From: Escarpia spicata
Lineage: Eukaryota > Annelida > Polychaeta > Sabellida > Siboglinidae
Length of the DNA stretch: 64,000 nucleotides
Direction: 5' to 3'
Assembly (NCBI GenBank): GCA_963995525.1
Contig: OZ023206.1
Coordinates: 2,935,100-2,999,099, forward strand
Numbering within the stretch: position 1 is the first letter of the stretch; each line of letters starts with the position of its first letter. The notes under the pieces were generated by a model. It did no database searches and was not told the DNA's origin. It saw only the letters and a list, made by a program, of their open reading frames with translations. Both the position numbers and the translations under genes were made by a program. Of the stretch, positions 28,011-40,355 are shown piece after piece.

Positions 28011-29174
28011 GCAATTGCAATTTCAGTACGCCCTGAGACACCAACCTATACAGCGCGCCAAGCTAAATCAAAGCGGCACTTACCGAAGTTCTCTAGGTGT
28101 CGCAACAAGCTGTACAGAAAATGTACAGAAAACGCGACCAAAAGGGGCCTTGAACTGGTGGGGTTTATTTGAATAGCAGGAAACCATTTTAGATTATATT
28201 GAATTCAGATTATGAGTACAAAAATTCATTTTTTCTCTGAAAACGGTTCATGCAACTTACAAATTTGTGTGTGTGTATGCGCGCGTGTGTGGGTGCGCGC
28301 GTGTCTGTGTCCGTCCTGCTTGAGTGCGTCCGTGCATGCTTGAGTGCATGCGCGCAACGTGCATGTGCGTGCGAGTGTGTCTCGGGAAACCGGTGCCTGG
28401 GTCGTGAGCTAGGTTGCTTGGCGTGGCAGCAAGAAGGTCTGCCCTCATACCAATACCATAGCAATACGATTATTATTTGACAATAATTATTCATCACTAT
28501 CACGACTAGGATATATTGATGGCCATGAACTTTCTCTCCGACCTTCGATATTTTGAACATACAATGAGTATTGCTGCCCGTGCGTGACGCGGTTGTCTGG
28601 GTTTGACGAGCGCTGAAACCATCGCTTACCTATGCGAGCACGTAATGGTGTTGACGTAACGATGCTATGTGTTTTCTAACATTATATATTACTATCACAA
28701 CTGCACATATAAACTACCAAGTTATCCCGTGAAGGGACGCAGGGACGGATCCAGAGAGGGTAGTCCAATTGTGAACCCAAAACCTCCAATAGCACCCCCC
28801 CCCCTTGAGGCTCGCCAAATACCTCCTCTGGCGCCGGAAAGAAATGAATATTGGACGTGTTGAGCCGGAGCTTCAGCAAGACCCCCGCTCCGGAGGGGGA
28901 GATCTGGTGAATATTTTACGCCGGAATTTCAGGACCACTCCGCTGTCGTGCTGTCGTCGTCGTCGTCTATCTTGGTATCGGAAGACGGGGAGAGGGGGGT
29001 GCTGTTCACAAAATTTAGCGATAAACGTCTAAATTTTGCTTCCTCTTCTCACTGAAAACACGCGCATGTCGGGCATGGCATAATTAGAAGACGATGGGGA
29101 GGCTGTGCTGCTGAACATTTTTCAGTTTCTTTGTGCCATCCATAAAGTACGTCTTCCTTGGTGCGTGACCGTTT
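28011..29174. other. Non-coding part of block A including a GT-rich tract and a 195-bp insertion
   Basis: A GTGTGTATGCGCGCGTG tract lies at about 28266-28310. A stretch at 28720-28915 has no counterpart in block B. Frames here show no recognisable protein. Confidence 0.6.
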
Positions 29175-29460
29175 TTCAGCCGTGTATACGCGACCGTGGG
29201 TGCATAAATCCAGACTTGACTGCGAATCGTAACAGTACTAACTCATTCAAAACTTGTTTGAACATGTTGCATTGACAAATGTATACGGTAAGTCGAAATA
29301 CACAGTCGCTAGAATCTAGATGGAAAATTCGTATTAGAACGAGAGGGCTGACAGCCGAAACAGGGTCTTTGTTTCGACTATGATCAACTACTCGACTATA
29401 GTCTATATAAAGTATATTTTTATTATTATGACATTTATGTGCATTCATTTCATAAATTAT
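29175..29460. repeat. Arm plus inverted spacer of the foldback element in block A
   Basis: It begins like the left arm of the element at 34601 (GTGTATACGCGACCGTGGGT). After GTAACAGTACTAA it continues as the reverse complement of 34790-35040. The second arm is absent in block A. Confidence 0.75.
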
Positions 29461-30764
29461 ATTTTCGCGATTCATCCATCTGTCTTTTGAAGTTAAAACC
29501 GAATATATATATATATATATATATATATCACATCAAAGACAAATGTATGTAGATTACAATCTTTTAATCATTCATTTAATATGCACATAAATAAAAACAT
29601 GAACTATTTACAATTGATTAAATGAGTTAATATATAGTAGGTTTCACCATCCAGTAACCCTTACAAGGTCACAAGGCATCAAATATAACATATACGCTTT
29701 TTCCGTGAGCTCACAAAAACGTTATTCTCCCTGCATACAACCTAGTAAAGCAACATATCATATTAAACCGTTATTCATTCATCTATCGTTTGGAATACAA
29801 AATTAATCGATAAAACATACTTTACTCCAAATGTACCTGAATTTCAAGTAATAAAAAGGTACAATGTATAGAACAAGTGAAAATATACTACAAGTCCAAG
29901 ACAGTCGTAGTGCTTCAAATATAACACATTACACTAGGAATTAGCCTACACAATCAATACATTCGATATTAGTCCATTGGCAGAATCCCATATTTCCCCA
30001 AAACCTTGTCACGTCTCCCTAAAATAATTTCTTTGTATTAGTCCATGTCATCTCCTAACACAATCCACTGGGTGTGGACTTCACACCCGCTGGCCTTTTT
30101 TTCAGAATCCAAGATGACCGCCAAAATGCTAGAAAGACATAACTTCTGAACGAATTGTCTTTGGAAAGTGATCTTGGGATCTAGACAGGTTTTTTAGGGC
30201 AAGGAATCTATTTCTGAGGTTTTCATCAAGATTGGTTGAGTTTTTATGGCAGAAAAATCCAATGTGGCTGCCAATTAAAATTACTGCCGAAACGCCAAAT
30301 CTCCTTAAAATTCTTATCACTTCAGAATTATATGAGATATAGTGATGGTATTGGTGTCAAAATCATTTTTTCAGGATGTTAAGTTCATTGGGGTATGTTC
30401 GGTCATGTAAAATAGGCCGAAACCAAGGTCATTTGGGGGTCCTCAAACCCTTTAAATGTTTTAGAATTTGAGTGTTACAGATGCAGCAAAGCAAATCAAA
30501 GCCTCTTTCATGGGGGTTTTGATGATGACGAATCCAAATACCTACATCATATGTACACCTGAAGGTAAAGGTCACATGCTAAGGTGAAGGTCAAGGTAAT
30601 TTGACGTCCTAAAATATCTATAATGTCATAGCTAGGCCATTAATAGGTCAAACTGTGTGATCTCTGACTCTTCAGTATGCTGCACTTGTCACAATCTCAT
30701 CACCTTGTTGCATTCCATGAATCTTTGTTACTATGATAAACACGACCTGCAAAATAATAGGTAC
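29461..30764. other. Intergenic AT-rich sequence
   Basis: A (TA)n run lies near 29503-29528. The stretch 30090-30620 has the look of an old dispersed repeat (AAGATGACCGCCAAAATG, AAGGTCAAGGTAATTTG). No gene recognised. Confidence 0.5.
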
Positions 30765-31110
30765 AACGGACTAATGCCATCACTCTGCGTCCGCCGTGCG
30801 CCGTTAGCTGCCATATCTCAGAAACCGTTCAGCAACGTTTTCTCTAATTTTGCATAAAAGTATCTTAGGACTGTCACAATGCACGATAAATCTGTATTTG
30901 ATTTAATCATTCTAAGGGCCCCCGAAATTGGTAAATTTTCACATTTTGCCTATTTTTCAAAAACTCTTCAGTAACTTTTCCTCTAATTTTGCATAGATGT
31001 ATATTAGGTTACTGCCACTATACATAAGAAATCTGTAGTTGATTTAATCAGTCTAAGGGCACCTCAGGGGCCCCAAAAATACAAAATTGTCCTGCTATTT
31101 TTCTACTGTT
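30765..31110. repeat. Dispersed repeat related to the left end of the block A insertion
   Basis: It shares GCCATCACTCTGCGTCCGCC and TCAGAAACCGTTCAGCAAC with 25485-25810, including the tandem doubling of the AAATCTGTATTTGATT module. Confidence 0.8.
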
Positions 31111-31536
31111 GCCTCCTGCAGCCACTGATTTTTATTTATAACTGGATAGTGGACTTTGCCCTGATCACTGGGGTTGCTGAGTTGGGCGACCAGCTGTAAA
31201 CATGTGTATTGGACTAGCCTTCAGCTCACTGCCTGACATTGTCCCAGTGTCAAACTGAATGCCTCCATGTGGGCTGTATCTAAAATGTGGAATGGGAATC
31301 CCTACTGCACTGGCAGAACAGCAATAGACATAATTATCAATGCAATGTAACGATATGATCTAGGATTAAAATAACTTAGGTATAAAATAATATATAAAAT
31401 AAAATAACTTAGGTATACTCGAAAAGGTTAAAGAATATGTAGCCAAAATTATAAGGAATGTTATGCAGATGTTTTACTATACATGTTGCAGCTATTACTT
31501 CACTCCAATTCAATCAGTATTGTGTCATTAATTGCT
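31111..31536. other. Intergenic sequence, nothing recognised
   Basis: Short duplicated AAAATAACTTAGGTAT motif near 31370-31415 only. Confidence 0.5.
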
Positions 31537-31666
31537 GTAAATAAGAAATATGTAGCAGTGAGCTTGCACGTCACCCCTGGGAGGGAAATGTGAAGTGTTT
31601 TAGACAGTCCTGAGGATTAAATACTGCGCTGTATCAGGATCATTGATTTGTGTTGAACATTTGCAG

Positions 31667-31738
31667 ACGGTGATGGTAGACCCGTTTGAGTACGTCAATC
31701 GTGATATGACAGAGACCGGAAGCAAATGTTGTCCCTAG
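31667..31738 (+). CDS. Duplicated, shortened AS3MT last exon (alternative terminal exon or pseudo-exon)
   Basis: Acceptor CATTTGCAG ends at 31666. The exon opens in the phase used by exon 8 and encodes TVMVDPFEYVNRDMTETG, then SKCCP and TAG at 31736-31738. A deletion relative to block A joins the first CCP codons directly to the CTAGATGGGGG sequence of the downstream array, and the junction supplies the stop. Splicing from exon 7 would give an AS3MT lacking most of the Cys-rich tail. Differences from exon 8 include several replacements (T to N, TS to MT, N to T). Whether it is transcribed cannot be seen. Confidence 0.55.
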   Translation, partial: TVMVDPFEYVNRDMTETGSKCCP

Positions 31739-31865
31739 ATGGGGGTGATACTGGAACGAAAGACCAATGAAGACAGCCATTGGAACATTGTGCGACCGAT
31801 TCAGCATACACAACGTCAAGTAGTGATTTCAAGAAGAAACTAATTACCTGTGCAACCATCTGCAT

Positions 31866-32200
31866 GCTGTTTGTCCTTTACGATGAAACAGTCATCTTAC
31901 TCACTTTCTGTTTGTCCTTTACGATGATACAGTCATCTTACTCACTTTTTGTTTGTCCTTTACGATGAAACAGTCATCTTACTCACTTTCTGTTTGTCCT
32001 TTACGATGAAACAGTCATCGTACTCACTTTCTGTGTGTCCTTTATGATGAAACAGTCATCTTACTCACTTTCTGTTTGTCCTTGATGATGATACAGTCAT
32101 CTTACTCACTTTCTGTTTGTCCTTTACGATGATACAGTCATCTTACTCACTTTCTGTTTGTCCTTTACGATGAAACAGTCATTTTACTCACTTTCTCATT
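31866..32200. repeat. 41-bp minisatellite, block B copy, about 8 units
   Basis: Same unit as at 24145-24645. Confidence 0.93.
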
Positions 32201-32427
32201 TACACTATTTGGTTGTCGGGATACATCCACGTTTCATTGAACTATGTTTACTAATACATCTATTACACATTATTAATTTCATTTTAAAGGTGTGTGTTAG
32301 GGTTAGGGTTGTTTTAAAGGTGGGTGTACTGCCTACTTTAGTCAGTAGAATATAGGAATTGTTAACATGACAAAGGGAAATAAAACTGGTTTTGCTAATG
32401 TTAGAAATGTATAATGTGTATCTAAAT

Positions 32428-32476
<49 letters not shown>

Positions 32477-32505
32477 AATGTATATATATATATATATATA
32501 TATAT
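32428..32505. repeat. (TA)n microsatellite
   Basis: Interrupted TA run; the matching block A position (about 24836) has only a short TATATATAC. Confidence 0.9.
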
Positions 32506-33161
32506 CTACGCACAGACAAACACCTTAATTTGGACAGATACGCAGGCCACAGGGCACCAACATTTTCGGATTAACAAACTTTGAGTATAGTCTTTTTATT
32601 ACATATACATGTTTATATATATGATAGTTGCCATCAGTTAAACATTCTTTGATTTTGTTGTTACCTTATAGCGAGTGTGGTTGTTGTTTAAGGAATACAA
32701 AATTATAGATAAAAACAGCATTGATGTTCTTGTCCATTTGACATCCATCATGAACTTTGGATGAGTCTTTTTAAAACGTGTTTAGTATATCTGTTAATGT
32801 GTAGTTGTAGTTCAGGTAGTTAAATTGAATACATTGGAGTTGGTTCGTCATGATTTGCTATATCTCCCACATCCTCTCTTAACGACTAAGTGAAATGAAA
32901 TGTTAAACTTCTTTGAAACTTTGCATACGTCAGCTTAATGCTATTGTCAAGTAATGTGTCAAGTCTGTTGATTGAGAACTCATGTCACCAAGCGCGCTCA
33001 AACATTTATGTGTCACAAAACAACCATTTCATCAGATGTTGGTGACGTGACCTCAGTAAGGGCCGGAAATTGCAGTCGACGAATTTGATGTCACCGTAAA
33101 GATAATAGTCTTATCTCCAATGTTGTCGTTGGGTGCTCACAGGAATAGTGTTTACTTTTTG

Positions 33162-33265
33162 AGTTATTGCCGTTTGAACATCGCGAATGCTTAACCTTGC
33201 ATTATATTCTCCGGCGTGTATACATTGCAGGATTCAGTATTCGCGATGTTCAAACGGCAATAACT
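33162..33265. repeat. 104-bp foldback repeat, block B copy
   Basis: Same length and arms as 27678-27781, with differences mainly in the loop. Confidence 0.85.
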
Positions 33266-33741
33266 CGAAAAACTAAAACGAAATCATGGCTACATCCAGC
33301 AGCATATTTGTATATACGTTTATCCTTACTGTGATACCAAAAATTATTAAATCTCATTGCACGTTTAAGCATTCACAATGGACGAACAGCAATAACTCAA
33401 CAGATAATTCGTTTGTACATCCAGCAATACATTTACAGTTAAGATTGTTATCTTTACGGTGATATATAAAATATTCCGCAATTGCAATTTCAGTACGCCC
33501 TGAGACACCAACCTGTACAGCGAGCCATGCTAAATCAAGCGGCACTTACTTGACGTCACCGGTGTCGCAACAAGCTGTGCATAAAGTGTACAGAAAACGC
33601 GAACAAAAGGGGCCTTGAACTGGGGGGGCGGAGGCGGCTTATTTGAATAGCAGGAAACCATTTTAGATTATATTGAATTCAGATTAGGATTAACAAAAAT
33701 TTATTTTTAGTTCTCTGAAAACGGTTCATGCAACTTACAAC

Positions 33742-33742
<1 letters not shown>

Positions 33743-33818
<76 letters not shown>
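33743..33818. repeat. (GT)n microsatellite
   Basis: About 37 uninterrupted GT units; the block A equivalent is a short interrupted tract. His/Thr-rich frames over it are artefacts. Confidence 0.95.
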
Positions 33819-33819
<1 letters not shown>

Positions 33820-34600
33820 CGCGCGTATCTGTGTCCGTCCTGCTTGAGTGCGTCCGTGCATGCTTGCGTGCGTGCGAGTGTGTCTCGGGAAACGGGTGCC
33901 TGAGCTAGGTTGCTTGGCGTGGCAGCAAGAAGTAACACACAATAGGTCTATGACTGCCCTCATGCCAATACCATAGCAATACGAATATTATTTGACAATA
34001 ATTATTCTACATTATCACGACTATTGATGGCCATGAACTTTTTATCCGACCTTCGATATTTTGAACATACAATGAGTATTGCTGCCCGTGCGTGACGCGG
34101 TTGTCTGGGTTTGACGAGCGCTGAAACCATCGTTTACCTTTGCGAGCACGTAATGGTGTTGACGTAACGAAGCTGTGTGTTTTCTAACATTGTATATTAC
34201 TATCACAACTGCACATATAAACTACCAAGCAACTACTGATGAATATTTTACGCCGGAATTTCAGGACCACTCCGCTGTCGTGCTGTCGTCGTCGTCGTCT
34301 GTCTTGGTATCGGAAGACGGGGAGAGGGGGTGCTGTTCACAAAATGTAGCGATAAACGTCTAAATTTTGCTTCCCCCTCTCACTGAAAACACGCGCATGT
34401 CGGGCATGGCACAATTAGAAGACGATGGGGAGACGGTGCTGCTGAACATTTTTCAGTTTCTTTGTGCCATCCATAAAGTACGCCTTCCTTGGTGCGTGAT
34501 CGGAGGTTTTCGGGCTGCGACTTCACCTTTTCACTTACACATTTGGTTGGCGCTGTGGTAACAATGCTATCTGCGCTGTGATTGGTTGCTGACAAGTAAA

Positions 34601-35189
34601 CAAGCGAACGCGGCAATCGCGCGAACACCTGTTGCAAGTGAACCGCGCGAACTGACCTATATCAAGATATTATATGTTGTTTTTCAGCCGTGTATACGCG
34701 ACCGTGGGTCCATAAATTCAGTCTTGACTGCGAATCGTAACAGTACTAAACACATTCAAATAAAACTATTCATGCAAATAAATGTTATTTTAATAAATGT
34801 CATAATAATAATTATAACCCTGTCTGTGCAAGATAAACACTATACTTTATACTATTATAGACAATAGCCTTGAAGTTGTACTGTAGCTGATCATCGTCGA
34901 GGAAACAAAAGCAAAGTCCCTTTTTCGACTGGCAGCCTTCTCGTCCTAATACTAATTTTCCATCTAGATTCTAGCGACTGTGTATTTCGACTTACCGTAC
35001 ACATTGGTCAAGGCAACATGTTCAAACAAGTTTTCAATGTGTTAGTACTGTTACGATTCGCAGTCAAGACTAAATTTATGGACCCACGATCGCGTATACG
35101 GCTGAAAAACAACAAAGAATATTTTGATATATAGGTCAGTTCGCGCGGTTCACTCGCAACAGATGTTCGCGCGATTGCCGCATCGCTTG
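34601..35189. mobile_element. Foldback element with about 160-bp inverted arms
   Basis: The arm 34601-34760 is the reverse complement of 35032-35189 with scattered mismatches; the spacer is about 271 bp. The arms include GTGTATACGCGACCGTGGGT and CGGCAATCGCGCGAAC. No coding capacity. The spacer lies in the opposite orientation in block A. Confidence 0.8.
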
Positions 35190-35467
35190 TGGTTATGTCT
35201 GCCTAGCCATGTTTCTGATAATGCTATTATATCAACAGCAATATTAAGTGTCTGCAAGAAACCTTAATATTATGAAAATTTGCATTGAGACTGCATGCAT
35301 TAAAATGTATAATCAATATTAACCATTTATATCGTTACAGATCACTTAAAAAACTTGAACTTTGATTTTCTCGGATCTTTAAAAATGTACATATAATGAT
35401 GGTGCTCTAAACACTCGATATGTTAGTTGCTACAAGGTGTCTGAATGGAACTTGCATATGTGTCACA
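35190..35467. other. Intergenic AT-rich sequence, nothing recognised
   Basis: No exon, repeat or element seen. Confidence 0.5.
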
Positions 35468-35905
35468 GTTTTTAGGGTTTCATTTTGAATCTTAAAAAAT
35501 AAAAAAATAATTAATTATTTCTTTAATTTAAATACAAATTTGTCGAAAAATTCTTTTAAAACGTTGCATATGCATGTCCACTATTTCATGATAGCATTAG
35601 TTGTTATTACTATATATAGAATATTATTGTTGTAACATTTACGTTGGCGAATAGGCACTAAAAAGGCACTAAAACAAGATGACCGCCATTTCCAATGCAC
35701 CCTCGTGACCAACCAATTTATGTCCTGACGATTTATTGGATTTACAACCGTACTGTCATTTTCTTAAAGTTTTTGTGTATGGTAAACAAATTGGTGTATG
35801 GTGATTGTTCATCAGGCGACGGCACAATGGTGAGTACCATGATGGCGCCACCTGTGGTGCTGGCACATACGAAAACTGTGTTTATATATCGCGCTCATGA
35901 CTAAT
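35468..35905. repeat. Local duplication, copy 1 (without LINE)
   Basis: It matches 38800-38998 followed by 40190-40330: GAATATTATTGTTG, GGCGAATAGGCA, then GACCAACCAATTT. Here the two parts are joined by GGCACTAAAAAGGCACTAAAACAAG with no LINE between them. Confidence 0.8.
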
Positions 35906-35908
35906 CAT

Positions 35909-38290
35909 AATAAACATAATACAATTTATTTGTATAGCGCCCGAATCAATCAGATTGTTTTCAGGCGCTTTACATATATGTACACGTAAGTAACTATTTG
36001 GAATTATATTATAGATATATAATTCTAAAATATATACCATAAAATAATAATTAAAACATTCAATACATTATTATTAGACCTCCATGTAAGCAATTAAAAA
36101 TTGTATGACAAGTATTAAATAATAGAACAATTTATAATTGGAGTGAAATGTAATGAATAATTTTAAAATAATAATAATATTTACATAAAATCTTAGTAAG
36201 TGCGTTTAATAAAGTCCGCGTGATCATATTACAGAAACGCTACTCTAAAAAAGTGTGTTTTAATAAGTGTTTTGAACTGTAGCTATGTCTTTGCTATCCT
36301 GACACAGTCCGGCAGTCTGTTCCATAGACTGGCTGCAGCTACAGCAAAACGGCGACCACCGTGAGTGACCGTCTACGAAGACGATACTGACAATAGCGGC
36401 AAAGATGCATATCTCAGTTGCCAATTCGGTTGACGTGGGTTCAGTGACTCCGCGAGATAACTCAGAGCCAGGTCATGCATCACACAAGCACTTTACATGT
36501 CGGGCGCACACAGATAGGCAACCAATGCAGGTGCTGCAGCACTGGAGTGACGTGGCAGTACTTTCCCGTAAGCAGTTTTGCTTCCATAGTATGACTCCTA
36601 GGTCACGTACGGATGACTTCGGCACAACCCGATATCCGCCAATGGTCACTTCCGCTACACATTGTTCGATCTTCGTTACAGCTGCAGTGATGGGTTGGTC
36701 GTGCTCCACTGTCATGTAAAGTTGTCTGTCATCCGCATAACAATGGTATTGCATGCCATGTCGTGCAACGATGTCGCCGATAGGTCTTGTGTATATGCAG
36801 TATAGACTAATTTAGGCCTTTATTTTATTTTTTTATCCAGTATGTTCAGCCGTTCAGCACTTTTGCTAATCGTTTATTTGATTGCATTTACCCGTAATTT
36901 TATTATACACAGGTTTATCTATATTTATATAATAGGATTTTGCTTCCTAACTTTATTTATTGTTCTTATTTATTTCTCTTAAATGCATTTTTATGCTTCT
37001 TAGATGATTGCCAATTTGTAAACACCGGTGAACAGGTCATTAGTCCCAGATTTGATGGTGTGTAAATAAAGTTTATTATTACTATTAATATTGGCCCAAG
37101 CACAGACCCCTGTGGGACGCCACATTTCAAAATACAATCAGTTGACATTGCGATGTCCACGGCGACTCTTGCACTTTCTATCCAGCGTCGCGGTGATGTC
37201 ATTCTTAACTCGCAGGAGCGCCGTCTACGTCAAGTGGCCATGGCAGTATGCTGATTGAAATGGATCACGCAATGTGTTCATATCAAGTGTTTGTTGAGTT
37301 GTCTTGCGACCACTTTTTCAACAAGTTTTGATACAAACGGCAAGTTCGAAACCGGGCGGTAATTGAACAAAGCATCTTCATCGAGCATCACTTTTTAGGA
37401 CTGGTCTAACGACCGCGTTCTTGAAGACATCAAATACAATTGAACTTTCAAGGGAAGTGTTTATTGTCGAAGTGGTCATGGGTACCAGTTCTGACGAACA
37501 TAGTTTAAGGAGCCAGGTAGGTAGTGGGTCTATCCCGCACGACTTACACGGAGCGACTGCCACCAACCTTGTGACGTCTGATTCAGTGACATCTGTGAAG
37601 CGTGTCCACAGAGCACCACGAAAAGCAGCGTCGTCACCGACTGCAGCCGCCATAGCATATGAACGATCACCTCCACAGAGGACTATGCTTTGCCGGATGT
37701 CATTCACTTTCTTTACGACGTGGTTGTCGAAACATTGGGCCAAATCACTCGAAGACACATATAACGGCAGTTTCGCAAAGCCAGTGTACCCCATAAGGTT
37801 TTTTGTTATATTGAAGAGCTGCTTTTGGTTACTTACACAACTCGCAATCTTATCGGAGTAGTTACTGCGCCTCGTGGTGAGTAACAAATGGTTTACGGCC
37901 ACACATTGCGCCCGATATGCTTGCCGGTGTACCTCGAGGCCAGTGCGTAGCCAAGTCTGCTCCGCTCGCCGTCGGTTTTGCTTCTCACGCCGCAGTTCGT
38001 CGGTGTACCACGACGAGTTAGGTTGCACGGAACAAGAAACCATGCTGATCGATAATCTGACGTAATCCAGTTTGAGCCTGCAACCTCGGCGAGTGCATGC
38101 ACAGTTGGCTTGTCTAGACCCGGGGTAAACTCCACTGACATGTCCAGGGTAAAGTCCATTGCCAATGTTTGTCAATGCATTCCTGCTGTACACAATAATT
38201 CCAAGAAGAATGGCAAGTATATTTCTGGTCATGCACATCGGACCGTGGCAGTTCAGTCCGTGGCACACATTCAGGTAGAATTTCAAATTA
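35909..38290 (-). mobile_element. LINE (L2/CR1-like), decayed, minus strand
   Basis: The 3' end at about 35909-35980 has TTTATTTGTATAGCGCC and a complementary GGCGCT, a stem-loop-like tail. Going 5' on the minus strand are the thumb (SSVRDLGVIL), the YADD box at about 36735, the PQGSVLGPIL motif near 37110, and an N-terminal RT region with NSSWYTDELRREKQ and CGIDPLPTWLLK (37378-38286). Frames are broken around 36780-36970 and 37200-37380 where sequence is missing or inserted. The endonuclease is lost or truncated beyond about 38290. Confidence 0.82.
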
Positions 38291-38799
38291 CATCCAACGT
38301 TTTTAAATACAAAAAATCACGATATTCGGGAAGCGATATGGTATCAAAACCATATGACGTCAGCAGCGATAGTATTCCAGACCTAATTAACACAACCTAA
38401 TATCAATATGCAATCGTAGTCGTATACGCTTCAGTGAACAGCACAGCAGTCTGTTCCAGACATGACACGCCCAAATAAATAAATGTTCATAAATCACTTA
38501 AAACCGCTACATCGTCCCTATTGGTAGTGCACGTAATATGTTCCATGTATGTTTATGGAACAGCTGCATCAGTTTGGTTACTTACATACCATTAATACGT
38601 ACCAAAAATTGAGATTAAGACGGAGCGGAATACTTGCTGCCAACATGGGCGCACTGAGTCTGGACAATACACAGTGTATGGACACATTATGTTTGTGTGA
38701 CATTTTGTTTATGTGTGCTTGAACAGAATGTTTGAAATGGGAATGTCCTGTGTTTAGACGAACAAGCTATTTCAATTGCGTTTTTCTCTACGTTTGGTT
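38291..38799. other. Intergenic sequence
   Basis: No exon or element recognised. Confidence 0.5.
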
Positions 38800-38998
38800 T
38801 TTTAGTGTTTCAGTTTGAATCTTAAAATATTGAAAACTAAATTAATTATTTTTTAAATTTAAATAAGTTACAAAAAAATTGTAAATCAAAAATGTCCATT
38901 GACACGCGCGTTGCATATACATGTCTCTATTATACCAGCATAGCATTAGTAATTATTATATAGAATATTATTGTTGCAAAATTTATTGGCGAATAGGC
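38800..38998. repeat. Local duplication, copy 2, left part
   Basis: Matches 35468-35655. It ends at GGCGAATAGGCA, where the LINE tail begins. Confidence 0.8.
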
Positions 38999-40190
38999 AG
39001 TAATAATAATAATAATAATAATTTTATTTATAAAGCGCTGTATATCCGGAATTTAATTCTCCTCAGAGGCGCATAAAAACATTGTTAAAAATAAATATAC
39101 AATTGTTCGGGCTTACACGGTAAACATATTACATAAGATACGTAAAATATTATGTAAAAATGTAAGGCTTCTAAAGCTCGTAATGTATAAGCCTAACTTA
39201 TCCATAATAAATTAATAGTTATTGCACGCGCCGCTGAATTTTACACCCGCTACAATTTCTGTAGCAATCGCTCGTTGATGCCAAACAACAACGCATTTCT
39301 GCTGTCCCGCTGTGAGGTCACTAGAGCATGAACGATGGTTTTACATGCATCAACGGTCAGGCAATGTCGTATCTTGGCGATGTTGTGCAGCTAGAAATAT
39401 GCCGCCTGGCACGTACGAGTAATTTGCACCAACACATCCAGCCCACTGTCCAAGAAAACGCCGATGTCTCCTACAATCGGCTGATACGTTATGTCAGACC
39501 CACACACGTCGACTCTCGTAATCGCAGGTGGCACTTTGGTTCGGTCTTTGCCTAATTTAATAACAGTTGATGGTTCGTCATCCCACGTTTTATATCGATG
39601 GTGTATTGTTTGATACGACGGGTAACGTTGCCTGCGTCAGTTGAGTGTCATCGGCGTACATGTGGTATTTCAAGCGGTGTTTAGTGAATATGGCAGTGAT
39701 TGACATACAGTATATTGATAACAGTAAGGAACCAAGAACCAATCCCTGAGGCATACAATAGCTCAACCGTTGCCGGCGAGAAATGACATCGCCGATTTTT
39801 ATCGCCAGTGTTCTGTCCGACAAGTATGATGCTACCCAGGCCAGCGCCGAGTCAAGGATGCCGATGGATTTCATTTGCCTGAGAAGTATAGCGTGGTTCA
39901 CAGTGTTTAAAGCAGCAGTAAGATCAAGAAGGACGAGTATTACTCCTTTTAGACGGTCGAGTGCCTGCATGAAATCATCGTGAATACGCACGAGTGCTGT
40001 TTCGGTGCTGTGGTGCGGACGATACGCGCTCTGGAACGGGTCAAGCAGTTTGTTTTCGTTAATATAGCGCCGAAGGTCAGCCGCCACATGCATCTTCAAC
40101 AACTTTGACACAAAGCTGAGGTTGGATATAGAGAGATTGGCGGTAGTTCTTTATCCAATCTCAGATTTGTGTCAAAGTTGTTGGAGAGGC
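38999..40190 (-). mobile_element. 5'-truncated LINE (L2/CR1-like), minus strand
   Basis: The 3' tail is a (TAA)n run at 38999-39022 followed by TTTATTTATAAAGCGC, like the tail of the LINE at 35909. RT coding (40111-39590) includes SAYRPHHSTETALVRI, LVLLDLTAALNTV (motif A, with Ala replacing the usual Phe-Asp context), CMPQGLVLGSLL and MYADDTQL. The element stops abruptly at about 40190 in the RT N-terminus, typical of incomplete reverse transcription. It fills the site empty at 35655. Confidence 0.85.
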
Positions 40191-40355
40191 ATGTAGGTAC
40201 TAAACAAGATAGCCGCTATTTCCAAGGCACCAGCGTGACCAACCAAATTTTGTCCTCATGATTGATTGGAATTGCACCCACTCCAACATTTTCGGAAAGT
40301 TTTGGGATTGTGGTAAATAAATTGAAGAAAAGACCTATTTCGCAGCCTGTCCCCC
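40191..40355. repeat. Local duplication, copy 2, right part
   Basis: Matches 35660-35800 (TACTAAACAAGATAGCCGC versus CACTAAAACAAGATGACCG). Confidence 0.75.

Larger units (their letters stand above)
23376..29460. repeat. Segmental duplication, block A
   Basis: It shares high identity with 31537-35100 in many collinear stretches: the last-exon region, the 41-bp array, the CATGATTTGCTGTAT region, the foldback pair, the GT-rich stretch and the GCTGTCGTCGTCGTCG stretch. Block A alone has the insertions at about 25457-27677 and 28720-28915 and the 40-bp array after the stop codon. Confidence 0.9.
31537..34860. repeat. Segmental duplication, block B
   Basis: Collinear with block A without the 2.2-kb insertion. 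It starts at GTAAATAAGAAATATGTAGC, the same point upstream of the exon as in block A. Many single-base differences show the duplication is not very recent. Confidence 0.9.

Noticed and set aside
32297..32311. TTAGGGTTAGGG as an internal telomere repeat
   Set aside because: Only about two units in a GT-rich context; chance is likely.
36405..37861. Plus-strand frames of 104 and 146 codons
   Set aside because: They are antisense shadows of the minus-strand LINE.
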